Part shown: positions 1-6,538 of the stretch, piece after piece
Numbering within the stretch: position 1 is the stretch's first letter
Layout of the letters: the number at the start of each line of letters is the position of its first letter
NCBI GenBank assembly: GCA_964195405.1
Contig: CAXMPK010000276.1
Location: forward strand, 1 to 15,074
DNA length: 15,074 nt
From: CAXMPK01 sp964195405
GTDB taxonomy: Bacteria > Actinomycetota > Acidimicrobiia > Spongiisociales > ZC4RG35
Direction of reading: 5' to 3'
Program-made: the position numbers and the translations under genes
Notes under the pieces: generated by a model
Told to the model about the DNA's origin: nothing
The model's database searches: none
What the model saw: only the letters and a program-made list of their open reading frames with translations

Positions 1-1
1 C

Positions 2-169
2 GAGAGATTGGGTGAAGAGTTTGTTGAGATGAACTGGGAGCGGGAACCCGGCGTGTTCCACGATGTCGGTGTGGTGGCGGTGCCGGCGACACTCATAGTC
101 GACGCGGATGGCTCGGGAACGCTGTTTCCAGGACAGCCGGATAAGGCTCTCATCCGGTTGGGTCCTTGA
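2..169 (+). CDS. Thioredoxin-like protein, C-terminal fragment (5' end outside window)
   Basis: The open frame runs in from the left edge and ends at TGA 167-169, giving 55 residues of a C-terminus. The piece VVAVPATLIVDADG (about residues 24-37 of the fragment) is typical of the second half of a thioredoxin fold: a hydrophobic strand, the cis-proline (VP-A-T) that packs against the active-site Cys motif, then a strand ending in D-x-D-G. TlpA/ResA-like and peroxiredoxin-like proteins have this layout. The active-site CxxC region, if present, lies upstream, so activity and cellular location cannot be judged. The stop codon overlaps the proposed -35 element of the next gene. The fold assignment is inferred from this one motif; the reading frame itself is solid. 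Confidence 0.55.
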   Translation, partial: ERLGEEFVEMNWEREPGVFHDVGVVAVPATLIVDADGSGTLFPGQPDKALIRLGP

Positions 170-194
170 TTGAGGTTTTCGCGACTTCTAGCGT
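166..194 (+). promoter_or_regulatory. Candidate promoter for the DUF3499 gene (leaderless arrangement)
   Basis: TTGATT at 166-171 is a fair -35 element. After a 17-nt spacer comes TAGCGT at 189-194, which fits the actinobacterial -10 pattern TANNNT. Transcription would start around 201-202, on the ATG at 202, which has no Shine-Dalgarno in front. The -35 lies over the stop codon of the upstream gene. This is a motif-based prediction only. Confidence 0.45.
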
Positions 195-201
195 GCTTGT
201 G

Positions 202-423
202 ATGACAGTGAGTTGCGCCCGCTGCGGATCTCCCGCAGCATCGATTATGACCTTTGCTTATGTTGATAGTGCAGTCTGGCTTGACGACATGGGCGAAACG
301 GTTGAGCCCTACACATATCCACTTTGTGCCGATCATGCGGACAGGATGACACCTCCCCATGGATGGACGCTCACCGACCGGCGCACGGTTACCAGGCTCT
401 TCGCACCCGTTCACGTCGCCTAG
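202..423 (+). CDS. DUF3499 family small Cys/His protein
   Basis: A 73-residue protein that matches my recollection of DUF3499, a small actinobacterial family found beside manB in mycobacteria. Visible family features are an N-terminal CARCG (C5, C8), a TFAYVDS strand, a PYTYPLCADHADRMTPP segment with C42 and H45, then GW. The CxxC plus CxxH set is a plausible single zinc site. The molecular function is unknown. I chose the ATG at 202 because homologues begin only a few residues before the first Cys and because a -10-like hexamer ends 7 nt upstream. TTG 166 or GTG 193/199/208 are alternatives. The stop TAG shares its last base with the GTG start of the next gene, so the two are probably translationally coupled. 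Family call fairly sure, start less so. Confidence 0.75.
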   Translation: MTVSCARCGSPAASIMTFAYVDSAVWLDDMGETVEPYTYPLCADHADRMTPPHGWTLTDRRTVTRLFAPVHVA

Positions 424-701
424 TGTCCCTCGATCGCGACCTGCTCGACGCGGTCAAGGACCTCGACGAGCATGATTTACGTCGTCTGCAAATCCTCACA
501 AGGGCCCAACTGGAGCGGTCAGGTGCACTGAGCACCTCCTCAGAACCTCATGTCAGCATGCGTAAGCAGATGGTTCGTTGTGGCAAGACCGGTTGCACAA
601 AATGCCCCCATGGGCCGTACTGGTATGCGTATTGGACCGAAGACGGAAAGCGGAGGAGCCGATACGTCGGCAGACTTCTCGACGATGAGTCGTTGATGTA
701 G
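423..701 (+). CDS. Small DUF6788-like Cys-rich protein, function unknown
   Basis: A 92-residue frame whose GTG start (423-425) overlaps the upstream TAG stop (421-423) by one base. The first ~35 residues are charged and probably helical (DLLDAVKDLDEHDLRRLQIL). After a short linker comes the core: MRKQMVRCGKTGCTKCPHGP (47-66), then YWYAYWTEDGKRRSRYVGRL. The pattern Cys53-x4-Cys58-x2-Cys61-x-His63, then an aromatic PYWY strand and a basic K-RRSRYVG strand, resembles the DUF6788-type C-G-K-x-x-C-x-C...HGPYWYLxW...SRYVG motif. It could bind zinc and nucleic acid, but that is inference; I know of no assigned function. There is no Shine-Dalgarno before GTG 423, so reinitiation after the DUF3499 stop is the likely mode of translation. 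The frame extends upstream to 324, but that part overlaps DUF3499 and looks non-coding. Confidence 0.6.
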   Translation: MSLDRDLLDAVKDLDEHDLRRLQILTRAQLERSGALSTSSEPHVSMRKQMVRCGKTGCTKCPHGPYWYAYWTEDGKRRSRYVGRLLDDESLM

Positions 702-747
702 GCGCAAGCTTCGACTTACATGTCTGTTGGCCGACGATTCGAGACCC

Positions 748-924
748 ATGGACTGCCCCAGTTGCTCCCAAACCGACGTTCTCGAGATAGAACACGTCCT
801 TCCGGACGGCACCGAGGTGCGTTTCTTCTCCTGTCACAACTGCGAAGAGAAGTGGTGGAACCATGACGGTGCGGACATTGACGTAACCCAGATCTTGGAA
901 ATCGTTCGGCAATCCAAGACGTGA
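748..924 (+). CDS. Mini zinc-ribbon protein, function unknown
   Basis: A 58-residue protein with two clean zinc knuckles: CPSC at 3-6 and CHNC at 29-32, separated by a strand-turn-strand (EIEHVLPDGTEVRFFSC) and followed by EEKWW. The C-P-x-C ... FF-x-C-x-x-C-x-x-x-W layout resembles TFIIS-type zinc ribbons and other small nucleic-acid-binding ribbons; this is a similarity of pattern, not a family assignment. The last 15 residues form a short helix. ATG 748 puts the first knuckle right at the N-terminus. A TTG at 727 would add seven residues, and neither has a convincing ribosome site. The TGA stop overlaps the GTG of the large membrane-protein gene (GTGA, 921-924), so the two are probably cotranslated. 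Confidence 0.6.
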   Translation: MDCPSCSQTDVLEIEHVLPDGTEVRFFSCHNCEEKWWNHDGADIDVTQILEIVRQSKT

Positions 925-3296
925 GCACCCTTCGGGGAAGGCTCAACCAAATTCCCGTTCTCCCCATCATTCTGGTCTTAGGGACGGCTCTGATCATCTT
1001 CTTGGTCATGAGCCCGTGGCTTATCTTCTCCCCGACAACTCCGACTGGCGGTGACACCGGTGCGCACGTATTTGGACCCGCTTACCTGCGAGATCATCTT
1101 CTCCCCGAAGGTCGGATTCTTGGCTGGTCGAACGATTGGTTTGCCGGGTTCCCCGCCTTTTACTTCTATTTCCCACTCCCGTCACTGACGATCGTCGGAC
1201 TCGACCTCGTCCTGCCATATGGGGTGGCCTTCAAACTGGCGACGGTCCTCGGCCTGCTCGCCCTTCCTCCCGCCATCTACTTCCACACTCGCGCAATGAG
1301 GCTGGGGCGCCACGTTTCGCTGGTTGCTGCGGGGGCCGGCGCCGTATTTGCCTTCTATGAGAGCTTCTCTATCTACGGCGGAAATGTCGCATCGACTTTG
1401 GCGGGTGAGTTTTCCTATTCGTGGTCATTCGCCCTGTCTCTGATCTATTTGGGATTGCTCATCAAAGCCGTCCGGGATGACCGAAAGTTCACCAAGTGGG
1501 CTGCCCTGGCATTGGCCGTTACCGCACTTTCCCATGTGCTCACAACCATTGTTGTCATTTTTGCCTCTCTTTTCGTTCTCGCATGGCGCAAGGGTTTCTG
1601 GCGGACGATGACGATATGGGTGTGGGGGTTTGCCATCGCAGCTTTCTGGGCATTGCCGCTTATGGCGCGGATTGGCCTTACGTCTGACATGGCATGGACC
1701 CCACTGAGTCGGTGGGAGGAGATATTCCCGGTCGAACTGTGGCTCCTTTTGCCAATCGCGATCCCTGGAGCGATCTGGGCGTTGCGACGCACCTCGAGGG
1801 CCGCGCCGATGATCGCTGCGACCCTGCTACCTGTCATCTATTTTCCGCTTCCCAACATTCTTCCTGACCTGGCACCGGAGATGTTCGATGGGGCGAGGTG
1901 GAAGCTGTGGAACGGGCGGCTCCTGCCTTATTGGTACTTCGGAGTGGCCTTCTTCGCTGCCATCGGTTTTGGGGCGGCAGTAGTTTGGATATCGAGACGG
2001 TTGCCGGGCAGGCTTTCGACTCATTGGCCGCGTTTCGTCCTGCTGGTCGCCACAGGCGTGGCGATGGGACTGGTCATCGACTCGACGGAGTTTCCGACTT
2101 GGACTTGGAGCCTTGTTGCTCTCGTCGGTTTGATTTTCCTGGGTCTCAGTTTTCTGACTCCTCCCACTGTCAACACCCGCAGTTTCCTCACAACGACCGC
2201 GGTTGCCATCGTGGTCCTTGGCGCCACCGCCGGGGTGACCTTCATCGACGGGTGGTCGAAGTGGAACTACGAAGGTTACGAGGCCAAAGAGCCCTGGCCC
2301 GAGTACGAATCTCTCATGATCGAGCTGGACAAACTCCCTGACGGCCGGGTGATGTGGGAGAACAACTCAGGTCTCAACAAGTACGGCACCCCAATGGCGC
2401 CGATGCTGATCCCGTATTGGACGGAGGGGTCGCAAAAGTCGATGGAAGGGCTCTACTTCGAGTCATCATTGACGACGCCTTTCCATTTCATCAACCATTC
2501 CGAAATGTCCTTCAAGTCGTCCAATCCGATTCCAGGGTTGCAATATCACTCATTCGAAATGGAGCGCGGACTCAGCCACATGGATGTCTACGGTGTCGAT
2601 TACTACGTGTCGTTCACACCGGAGGCAGCCGAGAAGGCTGACGGCCTTTCCGAATTCGAGAAGATCACAACAACGGAGCCGTTCCACATTTATCGACTCC
2701 CAGCAACGGAGCTTGTCGCCGTTGCCAGCCACCTGCCAGCCGTTTACGAGGTTCCAGAACGTGGCATTTTCAGTGCGCTCATTGGTTCTGGCACCGTGGC
2801 CGGCTCCGATGGAGAACCTCTTCTCTCGTTCCACGACATGGCTCTGGAATGGTATGAAGACGTTGACGAAATGGACCGCTGGGTGGTTGCCGGCGGCCCC
2901 GAGGATTGGCCGCGCATCGAGACGCTGTCCGAGCGCCCCGACGTAGAGCTCTCAGCCACAACCAGCACCGTCAGCGACATTGTTCTCGAGGACCATCGGA
3001 TTTCCTTCACGACCGATGCGATTGGGGTTCCGCACGTGGTGAAGATCTCTTACTTCCCCAATTGGACGGCGCACGGTGCTGAGGGGCCGTGGCGCGCAGC
3101 GCCTTCGCTGATGGTTGTGGTGCCGACCGAGAACCACGTCGAATTGATTTTTCAGGACACATGGGCTGAGTCCGGAGGTCAAGTCCTCACACTCCTGGGG
3201 GTCATCGGGCTGATCCTCGGGGGTCTGTTCGCCTGGACCAGGACCAGACGCACGCCGGGCGGTTCGGCTAGCCCTTCAAAGTCCGCCGAATCCTAA
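921..3296 (+). CDS. Large polytopic membrane protein, PTPS_related / GT-C glycosyltransferase-like
   Basis: A 791-residue protein. Residues ~13-36 form a first membrane helix. Next comes a loop with TGGDTGAHVFG (D45, H49) and WSNDWFAGFPAFYFYFPLP (69-87), which closely recalls the membrane family annotated as 6-pyruvoyl-tetrahydropterin-synthase-related. Those proteins have a GT-C-like architecture with an acidic residue in the first outer loop. Many further hydrophobic segments run to about residue 440, followed by a roughly 300-residue soluble, probably extracytoplasmic domain, one more membrane helix (~753-773, LLGVIGLILGGLFAW) and a short basic/Ser-rich tail. Likely role, by inference: transfer of a sugar from a lipid-phosphate donor outside the membrane. 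The GTG start overlaps the zinc-ribbon stop. The last 29 nt overlap the convergent glycosyltransferase gene. The family name does not imply pterin chemistry. Confidence 0.75.
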   Translation: MSTLRGRLNQIPVLPIILVLGTALIIFLVMSPWLIFSPTTPTGGDTGAHVFGPAYLRDHLLPEGRILGWSNDWFAGFPAFYFYFPLPSLTIVGLDLVLPYGVAFKLATVLGLLALPPAIYFHTRAMRLGRHVSLVAAGAGAVFAFYESFSIYGGNVASTLAGEFSYSWSFALSLIYLGLLIKAVRDDRKFTKWAALALAVTALSHVLTTIVVIFASLFVLAWRKGFWRTMTIWVWGFAIAAFWALPLMARIGLTSDMAWTPLSRWEEIFPVELWLLLPIAIPGAIWALRRTSRAAPMIAATLLPVIYFPLPNILPDLAPEMFDGARWKLWNGRLLPYWYFGVAFFAAIGFGAAVVWISRRLPGRLSTHWPRFVLLVATGVAMGLVIDSTEFPTWTWSLVALVGLIFLGLSFLTPPTVNTRSFLTTTAVAIVVLGATAGVTFIDGWSKWNYEGYEAKEPWPEYESLMIELDKLPDGRVMWENNSGLNKYGTPMAPMLIPYWTEGSQKSMEGLYFESSLTTPFHFINHSEMSFKSSNPIPGLQYHSFEMERGLSHMDVYGVDYYVSFTPEAAEKADGLSEFEKITTTEPFHIYRLPATELVAVASHLPAVYEVPERGIFSALIGSGTVAGSDGEPLLSFHDMALEWYEDVDEMDRWVVAGGPEDWPRIETLSERPDVELSATTSTVSDIVLEDHRISFTTDAIGVPHVVKISYFPNWTAHGAEGPWRAAPSLMVVVPTENHVELIFQDTWAESGGQVLTLLGVIGLILGGLFAWTRTRRTPGGSASPSKSAES

Positions 3297-3960
3297 AGAG
3301 GCCGGCCACCGTTCGCGGGGCCCTTTTGATCAGGGAAGATCTGGCCGGCCGGATTTCTGCGACCGTTACCGGAACCTCAACAATCGAGTAGCCGGCACGT
3401 TCGGCACGGATCACCAGTTCAGTGTCGAACAAATCTTGGTTGCTGACGACGAGGGGTGTCAGGTCGTTGACCAGCTGTGAGCGGAACCCTTTCATCCCGT
3501 GGGTATCAGAGATCTTCGAGGCCAGGATCATGCGCAACATCAGATTGAACACGAATGTCGCAATGCGGCGAATCGGCGGTCTGCGGTCGTCTGATCCAGG
3601 GTCTCGCTTCGACGCGATCACAATGTCGACTTCGTCGGGTTGTCCGAGGACAGAATGCAGAAAGTCTGTGGAGAAGTAGTCGATATCGAAATTCACGACC
3701 CATATTCCGTCAGCTTCGAGGAAGCCTCGTCTCATGGCGGCTCCGTAATCAGCGTCGGGCAGTGAGATGACTTCGACAGCGGAATCCGCAGCAACCTTTT
3801 TGGCGACGTCGGCGGTTCCGTCGATAGATCCGTTTTCGACCAGCAGGATGCGATAGGCGACATCTACTTCATCCATCGTGCTGATCAGCGATGGCAGGGC
3901 CGTTGGGATGAAGTCGGCCTCGTTGTGCACGGGCACGACGACGACAAGTGGGGAAGTCAT
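3268..3960 (-). CDS. Family 2 glycosyltransferase, polyprenyl-phosphate mannosyltransferase-like
   Basis: A 230-residue GT-A fold enzyme. It starts with VVVVPVHNEADF (6-17), the usual GT2 nucleotide-binding strand, then VENGSIDGT (41-49), a glycine-rich DYGAAMRRGF (71-80) and the metal-binding D92-I-D94. DTHGMKGFR (152-160) and DTELVIRAERAG (179-190) recall dolichol/polyprenyl-phosphate sugar synthases of the DPM1/Ppm1 type. No membrane helix is visible at the C-terminus, so it would be a cytoplasmic or peripheral enzyme. The donor, probably GDP-mannose or another NDP-sugar, is inferred from neighbours: manB is divergent and a GT-C-like membrane protein is convergent. I chose ATG 3960 because the GT2 fold begins there; the frame stays open to 4041 but would overlap manB. 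A -10-like TAGACT lies 11 nt upstream and there is no clear ribosome site. Confidence 0.85.
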   Translation of the reverse strand: MTSPLVVVVPVHNEADFIPTALPSLISTMDEVDVAYRILLVENGSIDGTADVAKKVAADSAVEVISLPDADYGAAMRRGFLEADGIWVVNFDIDYFSTDFLHSVLGQPDEVDIVIASKRDPGSDDRRPPIRRIATFVFNLMLRMILASKISDTHGMKGFRSQLVNDLTPLVVSNQDLFDTELVIRAERAGYSIVEVPVTVAEIRPARSSLIKRAPRTVAGLFRIRRTLKG

Positions 3961-4018
3961 TGGGGCGGGGGAGTCTACGAGTCGTCTCAGCGTTAGTGCC
4001 CGTACACTCGCGGCTGTC
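3961..4018. promoter_or_regulatory. Divergent promoter region between the glycosyltransferase and manB
   Basis: Only 58 nt separate two divergent start codons. On the + strand TACACT (4003-4008) matches TANNNT and ends 10 nt before the manB ATG. On the - strand TAGACT (3977 down to 3972) ends 11 nt before the glycosyltransferase ATG. Neither has a good -35 at the expected spacing, and neither gene has a clear Shine-Dalgarno. Both transcripts would therefore have very short or no 5' leaders. The two -10 elements are close enough that opposite initiation events could interfere. This is prediction only. Confidence 0.4.
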
Positions 4019-5362
4019 ATGAACCCCCACGCAGTCTTCAAGGCTTACGACATCCGTGGTCGGAGCGATATCGGTGAACTCGATGCAGACTTGTACGAGC
4101 TGGCCGGCAACGCTTTCGCCCGTTTGGTTGATGCTCCAGCAATTGCCGTTGGGAGGGATTGTCGGTCTAGCTCTCCCGAGTTCTTCGCTGCCTTGACCCG
4201 AGGAATTGCTGCTGCCGGTACCGACGTGATCGACTTGGGTGAGGTCCCGACCGACCTCGTCTATTACTACTCGGGAGCAAACGACGTGCCGGGCGCGATG
4301 ATCACGGCTTCCCACAATCCAGCCGAATACAACGGCCTCAAGCTGTGTCGGGCCGGGGCGGCCCCCGTTGGAGCGGAGACCGGGTTGGTTGAAATCAAGG
4401 AGTCGGTGCTCGCAGGGCGGAAGATGACATCGATCCTTCCCGGTTCCACCTCCTCGACCGATGCCGTCTCTGACTACGTCGATCATCTGTTCTCCGTCAC
4501 CGAACCGGCGAGCATCGGCCCACTCAGAGTTGCCGTGGATGGGGGCAACGGGATGGCCGGCGTTGCAGTCGAGGATGTATTCGATCGGATCGAGGCATCT
4601 CTCGATGGCCTGTATCTAGAGCCAGACGGGACTTTTCCCAATCATCCGGCCGACCCGCTGGTCCCCGAGAACCTTGCCGATTTGGTGCAACTCGTCGAGA
4701 CCGGTGTTTTCGATCTCGGGGTGGCATTCGACGGGGACGCTGACAGGGCGTTCTTCCTGGACGACACTGCAACGCCCCTCAGCGGGAGCACAGTCACATC
4801 CTTGATCGCTCGAAGAATGCTTCGTGACAACCCGGGTGCCGCGGTTGTCCACAATCTGATCACCTCACATGCCGTTCCCGAGATCATTCGGGAAGCCGGC
4901 GGCATGCCTGTGCGCACTCGAGTCGGCCACAGCTACATCAAGCAGATCATGGCTGACACGGACGCTGTCTTTGGCGGTGAGCACAGCGGGCATTACTACT
5001 TCCGCGACAATTTCCGGGCAGACTCCGGAATGATGGCGCTGCTGACTCTTCTCAGCATCCTGTCTGAAGACGGTCGACCCCTTTCCGAACTGCGCCAGGA
5101 TGTTGAAAGGTACGCGGCCTCAGGCGAGATCAATTTTGAGGTCGCTGACGTCGAGGTCGCTTTGCAACGCGTGGAGGACTCGGTATACAACGCCGACATC
5201 GATCACGTCGATGGCCTCACCGTCGACTATGGAGACGAGTGGTTCAATGTTCGACCCTCGAACACGGAGCCACTGTTACGTCTCAATGTCGAGGCCGCGA
5301 CTTCTGAGCGAGTCGACGTGATCGTTGAGGGTGTCCGGAGAACCTTGGAGGAGAATGAATGA
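4019..5362 (+). CDS. manB: Phosphomannomutase / phosphoglucomutase
   Basis: A 447-residue alpha-D-phosphohexomutase, the usual length. It interconverts mannose-6-P and mannose-1-P (possibly also the glucose phosphates) through a phosphoserine. All four domain signatures are visible: the opening FKAYDIRG; the catalytic loop TASHNP with Ser98; the metal loop DGDADR at 238-243; the sugar-binding loop GGEHSGH at 319-325; and the phosphate-binding loop RPSNTEP at 412-418. The ATG at 4019 places FKAYDIRG near the N-terminus, as in homologues; the frame is open further upstream but that part overlaps the divergent gene. The stop overlaps the next start (ATGA). With the SIS isomerase two genes on, it gives a route from fructose-6-P to mannose-1-P. 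Position next to a GT2 gene supports a mannose role over a purely glucose one. Confidence 0.93.
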   Translation: MNPHAVFKAYDIRGRSDIGELDADLYELAGNAFARLVDAPAIAVGRDCRSSSPEFFAALTRGIAAAGTDVIDLGEVPTDLVYYYSGANDVPGAMITASHNPAEYNGLKLCRAGAAPVGAETGLVEIKESVLAGRKMTSILPGSTSSTDAVSDYVDHLFSVTEPASIGPLRVAVDGGNGMAGVAVEDVFDRIEASLDGLYLEPDGTFPNHPADPLVPENLADLVQLVETGVFDLGVAFDGDADRAFFLDDTATPLSGSTVTSLIARRMLRDNPGAAVVHNLITSHAVPEIIREAGGMPVRTRVGHSYIKQIMADTDAVFGGEHSGHYYFRDNFRADSGMMALLTLLSILSEDGRPLSELRQDVERYAASGEINFEVADVEVALQRVEDSVYNADIDHVDGLTVDYGDEWFNVRPSNTEPLLRLNVEAATSERVDVIVEGVRRTLEENE

Positions 5363-5538
5363 GTCTCATTGATCCCACACTTGCCGAGATCTTGGTGTGC
5401 CCGATGGACAAGGCCGACCTGATCGAAGACGTGGAAGCCTCCCGCCTGGAGTGCTCGGAGTGCCACCGGCGTTATCCCGTTCGAGAAGGGATACCCATCA
5501 TGCTCGTCGATGAGGCGGAAGGTGGCCCGAATGTCTGA
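5359..5538 (+). CDS. Trm112-like small protein
   Basis: A 59-residue protein whose ATG overlaps the manB stop (ATGA), with GGAGGAG at 5347-5353 as a good ribosome site. The sequence LAEILVCP, LECSECHRRYPVREGIPIML and DEA is the standard layout of bacterial Trm112/YcaR-type proteins: a beta-hairpin zinc-ribbon remnant ending in Y-P-V-R-x-G-I-P-x-M-L. In yeast Trm112 activates methyltransferases; bacterial members have little assigned function. Cys14, Cys32 and Cys35 are present, but the usual second Cys of the first CPxC is Asp here (CPMDK), so full four-Cys zinc binding looks unlikely. It overlaps the isomerase gene by 8 nt. The operon position beside an S-adenosylhomocysteine hydrolase fits a methylation link, but that is inference. 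Confidence 0.85.
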   Translation: MSLIDPTLAEILVCPMDKADLIEDVEASRLECSECHRRYPVREGIPIMLVDEAEGGPNV

Positions 5539-6538
5539 GATGCTCGAACAGATTCGGACTCTTGGCTCCCAGCTGCGCTGGGCGGCGCAGACCGATGCGC
5601 CAACAATAGGAACCAACTCAGAGATCCTCTACGCGGGTATGGGCGGATCGGGTATCGCCGGCGATTTTGCCGGAGCCATTGCCGGGCCTTATGGCACCCG
5701 CGTGACCGTCCACAAAGGTTATGGGCCTATCCCCCTTTGGGCCGTGCGTCAGCGCCCTTTGGTGGTCGCCGGCTCGTACTCAGGCAATACCGAAGAGACG
5801 TTGGACGTGGCACTTGCAGCTCATGAATCAGGGCTCCCGGTAGCCACAATCACCACGGGAGGCCGACTTGGGGAGCTGTCGGAGGAGCATGGCTGGCCTT
5901 CGATTGGCGTTCCGGCGGGTCAACAGCCCAGGGCTGCTCTCGGGTACATGGTTGGGGCAACTCTTCGGGTCCTAGAGGGCGCCCATGCCGTCGATGATCA
6001 GCGGCTTAGCTTCGTCGAGGCGGCCGAAATTGCCGAGGCCGCACTGGCCGAAGCCAGCCCGGAGTGGACTCAAGCGGAGGGGATCGCCGCCGGTCTGGGT
6101 GGTCGAATCCCCATCATTTACGGTGGGGGCCCGATAAGTGGGGTAGTCGCACAGCGGTGGAAGACACAGATCAATGAGAATGCCAAGGTTCCCGCGTGGT
6201 ATTCCCTCCTTCCCGAATTGGACCACAACGAGATCGCCGGATGGGAGACTCTTGCTGCCCTCACCAAAGCGAGTTTGGGGATCGTGGCGTTACGCGATCG
6301 GAGCGACCACGATCGCATCGGCTCTCGACTTGCCCACACCTCGGCGTTGACCGAAGATGCTGTTCCCTGGGTGGGTGAAGTGACGTCTCGAGGCGTCTCA
6401 CTTCTCGCCCGCCTGATCTCGCTGACCGCTGTCGGCGACCTCGTTTCCTGGATGCTCGCCAACCAGGCCGGGGTCGATCCCGTGCCTGTGGTCACGATCG
6501 AGAAACTCAAGGAGCTTCTAGCCGAGGACATCTCATGA
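5531..6538 (+). CDS. SIS-domain bifunctional phosphoglucose/phosphomannose isomerase-like protein (TobH-like)
   Basis: A 335-residue protein with two SIS subdomains. The first carries YAGMGGSGIAGD (34-45) and GSYSGNTEET (81-90), which bind the sugar phosphate. The second carries NENAKVPAW and LPELDHNEIAGW. Glu216 and His232 are 16 residues apart, the same spacing I recall for the catalytic pair of archaeal bifunctional PGI/PMI (Glu203/His219 in Pyrobaculum), so the isomerase active site appears intact. The reaction would be fructose-6-P to glucose-6-P and mannose-6-P. Mycobacteria have a relative (TobH) at the same place after manB. I chose ATG 5531 over 5510 because a GGTGG lies just upstream of 5531 and homologues start near it. 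It overlaps the Trm112-like gene by 8 nt and the sahH start by 4 nt (ATGA). Confidence 0.85.
   Translation: MSEMLEQIRTLGSQLRWAAQTDAPTIGTNSEILYAGMGGSGIAGDFAGAIAGPYGTRVTVHKGYGPIPLWAVRQRPLVVAGSYSGNTEETLDVALAAHESGLPVATITTGGRLGELSEEHGWPSIGVPAGQQPRAALGYMVGATLRVLEGAHAVDDQRLSFVEAAEIAEAALAEASPEWTQAEGIAAGLGGRIPIIYGGGPISGVVAQRWKTQINENAKVPAWYSLLPELDHNEIAGWETLAALTKASLGIVALRDRSDHDRIGSRLAHTSALTEDAVPWVGEVTSRGVSLLARLISLTAVGDLVSWMLANQAGVDPVPVVTIEKLKELLAEDIS

Noticed and set aside
324..422. N-terminal extension of the DUF6788-like frame with a CRSCGQ motif
   Set aside because: It lies inside the conserved DUF3499 coding region in another frame; the one-base stop-start overlap at 423 gives a better start.
3878..4018. 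Extended N-terminus of manB (47 extra codons)
   Set aside because: It would overlap the divergent glycosyltransferase gene, and the mutase fold starts at FKAYDIRG right after ATG 4019.
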